A stretch of 64,000 bases of DNA from positions 124,001 through 188,000 of the forward strand of contig NZ_JBHTJP010000035.1 in NCBI RefSeq assembly GCF_042676025.1, read 5' to 3'. Position numbers and translations under genes: made by a program. Below the pieces are notes generated by a model. The model ran no database searches. It was given only the letters and a program-made list of their open reading frames with translations, and was not told the origin of the DNA. The stretch comes from Salinimicrobium gaetbulicola. Its GTDB lineage: Bacteria; Bacteroidota; Bacteroidia; Flavobacteriales; Flavobacteriaceae. Positions 8,463 through 16,316 of this stretch are shown here, in pieces (position 1 is the stretch's first letter; each line of letters opens with the position of its first letter).

Positions 8463-11309
8463 ATGAGTAAAAGATTATACTTCATAGCTCCGGTAATTGT
8501 GTTTGCCATATTTTTTGGCATATACAACTTTGTCGAAGATTCAAATAATGACATTTTAAGCCAAAGAGAGCGACACGCTGCGTTTTTAAAAGAGCATGTT
8601 CCGGCTAATAATAATGGTCTCTCCCGTACAGAAAGGATAAGGAAGGGACTACCTCCCAATCCTTACTATGAGTTGATGCAATACCTTACCATGAACCCTT
8701 CCCTGGGATATCCTGAGCCTTATAAGGTGCGAGAGGTAAGTGAAAAGTTGAGAAAAAATAAGAAAAGCTGGAGTCAGAAAGCTCCTGGTGAAAAAGATGA
8801 AAGTCCGTGGGTTTCTCGCGGCCCTAACAATGTGGGTGGTCGTACCAGAATGGTACTGTTTGATCCTAATGATTCAGATTTTAACCGTGTATTTGCAGCT
8901 TCGGTAAGTGGCGGGTTATGGGTAAATAATAATATCACCAATGAAAATTCGGGATGGACATTGGTCCCCGGCCTTCCTTCCAATTTGAACGTTTCATGCA
9001 TTACGGTTGACCCAAGAGATTCCATGACCTGGTACATTGGGACCGGGGAACAATATACCGGCGGGGATGTAATTGGAACAGGAGTTTATAAAACTACCAA
9101 TGGCGGAGATACCTGGACGAAGATCCTTGATGAAAAGGATTTTGTAACTCCCGGTTCAGGTCAAAATTCTGAAGTAATAGGAGGTCTGTATTTCATAAAT
9201 GATATCATTGCCTGGGATAATGGCACTTCTACTGAAGTTTTCATTGGAGTGGCAACACATATTTATGCAGATGCCCGAAACCCGGTAAATTTTCTTGGCT
9301 TTTTTGATCGTGGGCTTTACAACTCAACTGATGGCGGAAATACATGGGAGCAGATCATAGAAGAAGATTCATTCAACGATTTTGAAATAGATGCTGCAGG
9401 AAACCTGTGGGTAGCTACTACAGATTCACCCGGGGATGGGGAAGATGCCAGAGGGGGAAAGATCTATAAAAGAGAATTGGGAGAAGATAGTACTTTTGAG
9501 CTTATTAATACGGTACCTGATGTTTTAAGGACCGAAATAGAAGCCTCGGCTACTAATCCTGATAAATTTTATATAGCTGCTGAAAGCCTATCCGAAGAAG
9601 CTGATCTTTTTATTACTACTGACGGGTTTGCAACCATCAATAAAATTAACGAACCTGATGATGCTGATAATGATATTTCTCCTTCCGATTTCTCGCGCGG
9701 ACTGGCTTTTTACGCATTGATGCTGGAATCAGATCCTACCAACGATGAAATTGTATATGCCGGAAGTATTGACCTTTTCAGGTCGACCGACAGCGGACAG
9801 ACCTGGGAACAAATTTCGAAATGGTCAGAGAATCCGGGGTTGAATAATCTTCCCGTTTCAGAGGTGCATGCAGATCATCATGTAATGACTTTCAGACCCG
9901 GTAATGCCAACCAGGCGGCTTTTGGTCATGACGGTGGCGTTTCTTTTGCCAGCGATCTTTCTGCGGCAAGTTCATCAGATGTTTTTATAACTCCCGAAAC
10001 AAATTATATTACCACGCAGTTCTATACGATGGCGGTGGCTCCTAACTCTTTTGCCTCAGGTGATTATTTCCTGGGAGGCACTCAGGATAATGGAACTTTG
10101 TTAGTGCAAAATGGCGATCCAAATTCAATTGGTGTTTTAGATGGAGATGGCGCATACTCTTTTTACGACCAGGTAGACACTAAATATTTTATTGCCAACA
10201 TCACCTACAATGACGGGATCTTCGCCTACAATTATGAAAAAGATGATTATACGCTGGTATATTATAATTTCGACGGAGCTGACAGCAGTGAAGGAACTTT
10301 TATAAATCCGCAGGCACTTGATTCCAACCTTGATAAATTGTTCTCAAATGGTGCCAACGGGGAGTTCTTCAGGTATGATAACATTGATGATCTTGAACCT
10401 TTAGGAGGGGATTTGAATGAAAATGTTACCCCAGCTGAAAGGATCACTTTCAGCAACTCGCTTTTAAACACACAACCAAGTGACCGTTCCTCAATCACTG
10501 CGATGACGGTTTCTCCATATACCACGTCAAGCACCACACTATTAATAGGTCTTATAAATGGAAAACTGATTAGAGTTAAAAATGCCGATGGCGAACCTTC
10601 TCAAGCGGTTTGGGAAAACATTACCGGAAATGCTTTCCTCGGAAGTATCTCAGATGTCGAATACGGCACGAGTGAAGATGAGATCTATGTGACCTTTTAC
10701 AACTTTGGAGTGCGAAACATTTGGTACACTAAAAATGGAACTTCTGCAAATCCAACCTGGACAAGTAAAGACGGGAATTTTCCTGATCTTCCGGTGTTGT
10801 CGATCATGCCCAATCCCCAAGATGAAGATGAAGTTATAATTGGAACAGATCTGGGAGTTTGGGTCTCAAACAATTTTACAGACGTTTCTCCTACCTGGGA
10901 ACATGCCTACAACGGAATGAGTGATGTGAAGGTGACCGACCTTGATCTAAAAAAAGGAACCTTAAAAGTATTCGCGGCAACTTATGGCCGGGGTATCTTT
11001 TCAGGAGAATTTAAAGCATCAGATACAGGCGGGGGAACTCCACCTCCCGGAACTGAAGAAGAGGAACTGGTAATCTATCAAAGAGATTCAGACCCTGACG
11101 GTATTTTCAATATTGTCACCGGAGAAAACCTTGGTCCTGCTACCATTTTTGTATTTGACCTGCGAGGGCAACTTATAAACATGCAAACAGGACAGTTTGA
11201 TTCCAATATACCTGTACAGATCGACCTCAGCGGAAGAGCTTCAGGGGTCTACATCGTAAAAGTAGAGTCTTCAGAAGGAAATTTTGTTGGAAAGGTCGCG
11301 CGTAAGTAA
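8463..11309 (+). CDS. T9SS-exported beta-propeller (Asp-box/BNR) protein
   Basis: A 948-residue secreted protein. Residues 1-23 form an N-terminal hydrophobic signal. Asp-box motifs of the sialidase/VPS10 propeller type recur: TNGGDTW (about 212-218), STDGGNTW (about 288-295) and STDSGQTW further on. The last 80 or so residues form a type IX secretion sorting domain (ATIFVFDLRGQL ... GVYIVKVESSEG, ending GKVARK), so it should cross the outer membrane through the T9SS pore and be released or anchored. The family includes proteins annotated as BNR glycosyl hydrolases, but I see no enzyme-specific residues, so a binding or structural role is equally likely. Confidence 0.85.
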   Translation: MSKRLYFIAPVIVFAIFFGIYNFVEDSNNDILSQRERHAAFLKEHVPANNNGLSRTERIRKGLPPNPYYELMQYLTMNPSLGYPEPYKVREVSEKLRKNKKSWSQKAPGEKDESPWVSRGPNNVGGRTRMVLFDPNDSDFNRVFAASVSGGLWVNNNITNENSGWTLVPGLPSNLNVSCITVDPRDSMTWYIGTGEQYTGGDVIGTGVYKTTNGGDTWTKILDEKDFVTPGSGQNSEVIGGLYFINDIIAWDNGTSTEVFIGVATHIYADARNPVNFLGFFDRGLYNSTDGGNTWEQIIEEDSFNDFEIDAAGNLWVATTDSPGDGEDARGGKIYKRELGEDSTFELINTVPDVLRTEIEASATNPDKFYIAAESLSEEADLFITTDGFATINKINEPDDADNDISPSDFSRGLAFYALMLESDPTNDEIVYAGSIDLFRSTDSGQTWEQISKWSENPGLNNLPVSEVHADHHVMTFRPGNANQAAFGHDGGVSFASDLSAASSSDVFITPETNYITTQFYTMAVAPNSFASGDYFLGGTQDNGTLLVQNGDPNSIGVLDGDGAYSFYDQVDTKYFIANITYNDGIFAYNYEKDDYTLVYYNFDGADSSEGTFINPQALDSNLDKLFSNGANGEFFRYDNIDDLEPLGGDLNENVTPAERITFSNSLLNTQPSDRSSITAMTVSPYTTSSTTLLIGLINGKLIRVKNADGEPSQAVWENITGNAFLGSISDVEYGTSEDEIYVTFYNFGVRNIWYTKNGTSANPTWTSKDGNFPDLPVLSIMPNPQDEDEVIIGTDLGVWVSNNFTDVSPTWEHAYNGMSDVKVTDLDLKKGTLKVFAATYGRGIFSGEFKASDTGGGTPPPGTEEEELVIYQRDSDPDGIFNIVTGENLGPATIFVFDLRGQLINMQTGQFDSNIPVQIDLSGRASGVYIVKVESSEGNFVGKVARK

Positions 11310-11318
11310 AGAGATATC

Positions 11319-12287
11319 TTAAAACTGGTAAACCAATCCAACACCTAGCAGTTGTTTGAACTGGATCCTGGCACCACCGGTATCTAGTTTTCCGTCGCCA
11401 TCAAGATCCTTTTTGAATTTGACATCATCATCATATTTCAAATGCGAGCCTACATTAGCCTTGACGTACTCGTTTACCTTAAGATCAAGGTTTAATTCCC
11501 AGTCAACGTCAATATTCCCGAACTTATTGAGATAATCAGAATATAAACGCAGTTGGTTATTAAGTCCTATGTTGTCGAAGATCTCTGTGCTAAATCCACT
11601 GCTCACTAAAAATCCAAACTCGGTCCGGATCTTTTCTCCTTTCTGAATAATATTTCCCTCCTCATCCCTGACCGCAGGAGTAACTCCGAACATTCCTTCA
11701 TTAGCCAGTTTTTGGTCGAGCACGAAGGTAGATTTTTCGGTTACTGGAGAAACATACACGGTAAGGTCTTCTGAAGGAGAAGAGTATTCAGTACCCACAC
11801 CAATAAAGGCATAACCTGGCGCCATAAATTTGGAAATAGGTTCTTCGGTATTCGGGTAACGATATCCGTAAGTAAATTGGGTATTAAAATTTAGCTTGGC
11901 CGAATAATACCAGTTACTAACCGAATCTCTTCTATAACCGAAGTTTGAGTTTATCTCGAGGTTATCTTCAGTTTTTCTAAGCTCTCTTCCTTCCTGGGCA
12001 TTTAACCCGTATTTCACCGCGAGAGTTGTATTCCAGTTCAAAAGTTCCTTTTTAAACTTTCTTCCGAAAGTGGCATTCATTAAGGCCGAAACAGAGTTAT
12101 TTCCTCCCGAGTTCCAGTTTACAAATGCGACTTCAGATAAATTAACACCCACTTTATTCACTTTCTTCCAGTAGGTGATCTTTTCCTGAACTACACGCGT
12201 AGTATCCACAACAATGGTATCGGCAATGTTTCCGTAAGAACTTAATGAAATCAATAAGAAAAGGAGGAGAGAGTATAATTTAGTCAT
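11319..12287 (-). CDS. DUF3078 domain protein (putative outer-membrane barrel)
   Basis: A 322-residue protein with a signal peptide (residues 1-19, LLLFLLISLSSYGN) and alternating aromatic/hydrophobic strands ending in ..GVGLVYQF, whose C-terminal Phe is typical of outer-membrane barrels. VGVNLSEVAFVNWNSGGNNSVSAL is the DUF3078 signature common in Bacteroidota. The function is unknown. It is convergent with the propeller gene (9-nt gap) and lies downstream of dxs on the same strand. Confidence 0.82.
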   Translation of the reverse strand: MTKLYSLLLFLLISLSSYGNIADTIVVDTTRVVQEKITYWKKVNKVGVNLSEVAFVNWNSGGNNSVSALMNATFGRKFKKELLNWNTTLAVKYGLNAQEGRELRKTEDNLEINSNFGYRRDSVSNWYYSAKLNFNTQFTYGYRYPNTEEPISKFMAPGYAFIGVGTEYSSPSEDLTVYVSPVTEKSTFVLDQKLANEGMFGVTPAVRDEEGNIIQKGEKIRTEFGFLVSSGFSTEIFDNIGLNNQLRLYSDYLNKFGNIDVDWELNLDLKVNEYVKANVGSHLKYDDDVKFKKDLDGDGKLDTGGARIQFKQLLGVGLVYQF

Positions 12288-12318
12288 GGGGGCAATGGGG
12301 ATTTCTGTTCTTATAAAA

Positions 12319-14097
12319 TTATTTTAAAAGTGAAATAAAGGTTGCACTTAAGTTACTAACGTCAATTTTTGCAATTTCTTGCAATTCAGTTACTTTACCA
12401 TGGTCAATAAAACAGTCAGGTACTCCTAAAACTTTCACGGGCACAAAATACTTATTTCTTTGAGCAAATTCAAGAATCGCCGACCCAAATCCTCCGTTAA
12501 TTGTTCCATCCTCTAAAGTCACTATGTTTCTGAACTTCTGAAAGATAGTATGAAGCAAATCTTCATCCAGCGGCTTCGCAAAACGCATGTCGTAATGAGC
12601 GATTTTTTCCTTTTCGGAAATATTCTCAATGGCTTCCATTGCATTTTGGCCAATAGCCCCAAAACTTAAGATCGCGAGATCTGTTCCTTCCTTTAAACAC
12701 CGTCCTTTACCAAAATTTATGATCTCAAAAGGAAGTTCCCATTCTTTCCGGAATCCACGACCGCGAGGATAACGAATGGCTAATGGCCCATCCGGTTTAT
12801 TTTCCTGGGTGGTATATAGCATATTTCTCAGCTCTACCTCATCGAGCGGTGAAAAAATGCTCATATTAGGGATGCACCGCAAAAAGGCAATGTCAAAAAC
12901 CCCGTGATGGGTGGCGCCATCCTCTCCAACAAGTCCCGCCCTGTCAAGACAAAAGATCACCGGTAAGTTTTGTAAGGCAACGTCATGGATCACCTGGTCA
13001 TATGCCCTTTGCAGGAAAGTGGAATAGATCGCACAAAAGACGGTAAATCCTTGTGTAGCCATCCCGGCCGCAAGAGTAACCGAGTGTTGTTCGGCGATGC
13101 CCACATCAAATGCCCTTTCAGGAAAGGCATCCATCATATATTTTAAAGAACTACCCGTAGGCATGGCAGGGGTAATCCCAATAATTTTTTCATTCTTCTC
13201 AGCAAGCTCTACCAATGTCAACCCGAAGACGTCCTGAAATTTCAAAGAAAGATCAGTCGTATCATAAGGAAGTAATTCTCCGGTATCGGGAATGAATTTA
13301 CCAGGAGCATGATATTTTACCTGGTCTTCTTCAGCCTTTTGAAGCCCCTTCCCTTTTTTGGTAATTACATGCAGAAATTTGGGTCCGTTTATATGTTTCA
13401 GTTTTTCAAAAACTTTCAGAAGACTGGGGAGGTCATGACCATCCACCGGACCGAAGTATTGAAAATTCAAGGCTTCAATGATATTAGCCTGGGCCGGTTT
13501 ATGCCCTACCGTAGCTTTTATAAGATAATCTTTTAGCGCTCCTACACTAGGATCAATCCCTATTGAATTATCATTAAGCACGATCAGGAGATTGGCATCG
13601 GTCACTCCGGCATGATTCAGGCCTTCAAAAGCCATTCCGCTGGCAATGGAAGCATCTCCAACAACAGCAATATGTTGTTTGTTCTTTTCCCCTTTTAGTC
13701 CCGAGGCAATAGCCATTCCCAGAGCTGCAGAGATGGCCGTGGAAGAATGCCCTACCCCAAAGGTGTCATATTCACTTTCACTTCTCTTAGGAAAGCCGCT
13801 AATGCCGTTTAATTGCCGATTGGTGTGGAAGACATCACGTCTTCCCGTTAGGATCTTATGACCATAGGCCTGATGCCCAACATCCCAAACCAGGAGATCT
13901 TCAGGAGTGTTAAAAATATAATGCAGGGCTATGGTCAATTCCACCACTCCAAGACTGGCACCCAAATGCCCTTCTTTGGTGGCAACGATCTCAATGATAA
14001 ACCGGCGCAATTCCGCAGCCAGTTGCGTTAACTTTTCCGCAGGAAGTCTGCGAAGATCAGCTGGAGAATTGATGGTTTGTAGAATACTTTCGGCCAT
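12319..14097 (-). CDS. dxs: 1-deoxy-D-xylulose-5-phosphate synthase
   Basis: The 592-residue thiamine-diphosphate enzyme condenses pyruvate and glyceraldehyde-3-phosphate, the first step of the MEP isoprenoid pathway. Visible motifs are GHQAYGHKILTGR, the ThDP/Mg motif GDASIASGMAFEGLNHAG ... NDNSIGI, and EQHSVTLAAGMATQG with the catalytic Glu. The ATG at 14095-14097 is chosen over an upstream TTG because a TACCTTTG -7 element (minus strand, 14104-14111) sits 6 nt before it. It is divergent from tadA, with both promoters packed into 38 bp. Confidence 0.96.
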   Translation of the reverse strand: MAESILQTINSPADLRRLPAEKLTQLAAELRRFIIEIVATKEGHLGASLGVVELTIALHYIFNTPEDLLVWDVGHQAYGHKILTGRRDVFHTNRQLNGISGFPKRSESEYDTFGVGHSSTAISAALGMAIASGLKGEKNKQHIAVVGDASIASGMAFEGLNHAGVTDANLLIVLNDNSIGIDPSVGALKDYLIKATVGHKPAQANIIEALNFQYFGPVDGHDLPSLLKVFEKLKHINGPKFLHVITKKGKGLQKAEEDQVKYHAPGKFIPDTGELLPYDTTDLSLKFQDVFGLTLVELAEKNEKIIGITPAMPTGSSLKYMMDAFPERAFDVGIAEQHSVTLAAGMATQGFTVFCAIYSTFLQRAYDQVIHDVALQNLPVIFCLDRAGLVGEDGATHHGVFDIAFLRCIPNMSIFSPLDEVELRNMLYTTQENKPDGPLAIRYPRGRGFRKEWELPFEIINFGKGRCLKEGTDLAILSFGAIGQNAMEAIENISEKEKIAHYDMRFAKPLDEDLLHTIFQKFRNIVTLEDGTINGGFGSAILEFAQRNKYFVPVKVLGVPDCFIDHGKVTELQEIAKIDVSNLSATFISLLK

Positions 14098-14103
14098 AAA
14101 AAG

Positions 14104-14111
14104 CAAAGGTA
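14104..14111 (-). promoter_or_regulatory. Candidate -7 element for dxs (near-leaderless)
   Basis: Read on the minus strand this is TACCTTTG (TAnnTTTG), 6 nt before the dxs ATG. The mRNA would have almost no 5' leader. Confidence 0.5.
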
Positions 14112-14124
14112 CATTTTGAAATTG

Positions 14125-14132
14125 TATTTTTG
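14125..14132 (+). promoter_or_regulatory. Candidate -7 element for tadA (near-leaderless)
   Basis: TATTTTTG matches TAnnTTTG and ends 3 nt before the tadA ATG, back to back with the dxs element. Confidence 0.5.
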
Positions 14133-14135
14133 AAT

Positions 14136-14585
14136 ATGCAATTAGTATTTGACGACAGCTATTTTATGCGGAAGGCTTTGGAAGAGGCAGAACTCGCATA
14201 CGAAAAAGGAGAGATCCCTGTGGGGGTGGTAATTGTTGCCAATCAACAGATCATCGCCCGAGGACATAACCTCACCGAACTCCTCAATGACGTGACCGCC
14301 CACGCCGAAATGCAGGCTATTACGGCCGCTGCTAATTCGCTGGGAGGAAAATATCTCATTGACTGTACCATGTACGTCACCCTCGAACCCTGCCAGATGT
14401 GTGCCGGAGCACTATATTGGAGCCAGATCTCAAACCTGGTTTTCGCTGCGGAAGACCCTGCAAGAGGTTATCGAAAAATGGGAGCCAAGCTACATCCTAA
14501 AACGAAGGTGATAAATGGCATTTTAGAGGAGGAAGCTTCAGAGCTTTTGAAGCGATTCTTTATTGAAAGAAGAAACCTTAATTAA
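14136..14585 (+). CDS. tadA: tRNA-specific adenosine deaminase / nucleoside deaminase
   Basis: A 149-residue zinc cytidine/deoxycytidylate-deaminase fold protein. The zinc site is complete: HAEMQAI supplies the His ligand and catalytic Glu, and PCQMC supplies the two Cys. IPVGVVIV and the PARGYRKMG segment fit the TadA branch, which converts A34 to inosine in tRNA-Arg(ACG). A guanine-deaminase-like role cannot be fully excluded. The ATG at 14136 is preferred over a TTG two codons upstream because of the -7 element. Confidence 0.88.
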   Translation: MQLVFDDSYFMRKALEEAELAYEKGEIPVGVVIVANQQIIARGHNLTELLNDVTAHAEMQAITAAANSLGGKYLIDCTMYVTLEPCQMCAGALYWSQISNLVFAAEDPARGYRKMGAKLHPKTKVINGILEEEASELLKRFFIERRNLN

Positions 14586-14639
14586 AGACGCTGGATCACT
14601 AAGTTTCTAAAGTGGCGAGCCAGGATAATCTTTAATTTA

Positions 14640-14683
14640 AAAAGATCCTTTCCAAAAACAGCGTTTTCGAAAAGGGATCTTGA
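14640..14683. terminator. Bidirectional hairpin between tadA and the PUL 3' end
   Basis: AAGATCCTTT and AAAGGGATCTT can pair across a loop with one bulge, flanked by A and T runs. It would end both tadA and the minus-strand PUL transcript. Confidence 0.5.
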
Positions 14684-14684
14684 A

Positions 14685-15555
14685 TTAATTTTGTTTATTC
14701 TTTTGAGTAATTAGCACCCAGTCTACAAGTACTTCTGCTTTTCCTTCCTTGATCAGATCTACGGTTGAGGCCGGAAGTCCGTTGTAGGGTTCTTCCACGC
14801 CATTTGTTTTAAAGGGATACGCTCCTCCAACGGCAAGATTTAAGATCAAAAATTTAGGGTTATCAAAGGCCCATTCTCCATAATGTTCCACCATAGGTTT
14901 CGTTACTCGGTATATCAAACGACCATCGACCTTAAATGCGAGTCCAGTCAACTGAATATACATGCCAATCGGTCGCATCTTTCCCTTCCGGAAAGAAGTA
15001 TTTATTCACCAGCGGAGTTTCCCTAAAGTAGCCCGGTCCATGTAAAGCCACTCCAATCCAATCTGTTTCCCCTACATATTCCATTATATCTATCTCCCCG
15101 GTATCCGGCCATTTCCCGACTCCCAAAGCCCAGAAAGCCGGCCAAAAACCCGAACCTTCCGGTAATTTCATACGAGCAGCAGCGGTACCATATGTAAACA
15201 TTACCTTGTTCTTAGTATTGATCCTTCCGGAGATGAAATTGAAATCCTTCCCTTTGTAGGTTATAAAATCGGGACTATAAAGTGCTTTAAGCACCAGCGC
15301 ATTTTCGACACCTTTAGCGTCTTCATTTATGACATTAAAAATAGTCGCAGCAGAATCCACATAAACCTGCTGTTCGTTATTCACCCAAAAATTAGGGCCA
15401 ACAACATTCCACTTTTCTCTGTCAAGAGAACTTCCGGAGAAATCATCAAAGAATAAGGTGTCTGTGCTTTTCGCAGCCTGGTATTCCTGCGAATAACTAA
15501 TTCCAGATGTGAGCAACACTAATACTAAAAAGATAACCGTTGATCTGCTTTTCAT
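14685..15555 (-). pseudogene. GH16 laminarinase-like gene broken by a frameshift
   Basis: The first 207 codons encode a signal peptide (residues 1-22), a GH16 jelly roll and the intact catalytic motif GEIDIMEYVG (E154, D156, E159), then run to ..HVYSVDWTRI and a stop at about 14932. The rest of the domain (GLAFKVDGRLIYRV ... ILNLAVGGAYP ... VDWVLI) continues in another frame to 14685. GH16 relatives read WTxxG here; this copy lacks about two residues and shifts frame, as expected from an 11-nt deletion between two GGACT copies. The 5' end overlaps the upstream GH16 gene by 4 nt, so it was the last gene of the operon. A truncated product could still be exported but would lack the C-terminal strands. 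Confidence 0.85.
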
Positions 15556-16313
15556 AATTTGGTCACCTTTATATAGTCTACATAAAACTTCTTCGGAAAA
15601 ATTGAATCATCAACTTCCGGACCACCAAAGCTTCCGCCTATTGCCATATTGATCAGGAAATAGAAAGGCTTCCTGTATGGATAGTGTTCATCATCATATT
15701 TTTCAGGGATGAATTTATAAACCGAATTTCCGTCTATAAAAAACTCGATACTTTTTTCAGTCCAAACCGCCTTATAAATATGGAAACCCTCTTCTATGTC
15801 TTCAATGAAAACTTTTTTGGTGTTAATTGTGTTGCCATGACTGGCAGGAGTGTGAAGGGATGTAAAAACTCGCTGCGGTTCCTTACCAACATACTCCATA
15901 ATATCAATCTCCCCGGCAGCAGGCCAACTAACTTCATCAATATCACAACCTAACATCCATACGGCAGGCCATAGGCCTTTTCCCTGAGCTACTTTCGCCC
16001 TTACCTCAATCTCGCCATACAAGATTTCCACTCTGTCTTTCGAATTGATCTTTCCAGAGAAATACTTATCCCCCTTCTTAACCGCAGTGATCACAAGATT
16101 ACCATCTTTAACCTCAACATAGTTTCGATCATAGATTTGTAATTCTCTGTTACCCCAACCGCAATTACCGGGACAGCCATCACCTTCCTCATAATTCCAG
16201 TGATCCATATTCAGCTGGTTCCCATCGAAATTTTCTTCGAAGATAACCTGCGCATTCACTTTAAAAGATATTAATGTGATTATGCTCAGTATGTAAAATC
16301 TTGTTCTTATCAT
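15552..16313 (-). CDS. Secreted GH16 endo-beta-1,3-glucanase
   Basis: A 253-residue enzyme with a signal peptide (residues 1-21, cut after NAQ) and a single GH16 domain. The catalytic motif GEIDIMEYVG gives nucleophile E135, D137 and acid/base E140; the MEY form is that of laminarinase-type GH16. WGNRELQIYD and IGGSFGGPEVD are also laminarinase-like. There is no lipobox, so it is periplasmic or released. It lies 3 nt after the GH3 gene and overlaps the broken GH16 by 4 nt. The expected role is internal cleavage of laminarin or its oligosaccharides. Confidence 0.92.
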   Translation of the reverse strand: MIRTRFYILSIITLISFKVNAQVIFEENFDGNQLNMDHWNYEEGDGCPGNCGWGNRELQIYDRNYVEVKDGNLVITAVKKGDKYFSGKINSKDRVEILYGEIEVRAKVAQGKGLWPAVWMLGCDIDEVSWPAAGEIDIMEYVGKEPQRVFTSLHTPASHGNTINTKKVFIEDIEEGFHIYKAVWTEKSIEFFIDGNSVYKFIPEKYDDEHYPYRKPFYFLINMAIGGSFGGPEVDDSIFPKKFYVDYIKVTKL

Positions 16314-16316
16314 TTT

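Noticed and set aside
14685..14978. A separate 97-aa gene at the PUL end
   Set aside because: Its residues from GLAFKVDG onward continue the upstream GH16 domain, so it is the out-of-frame 3' half of the pseudogene; its ATG is internal.
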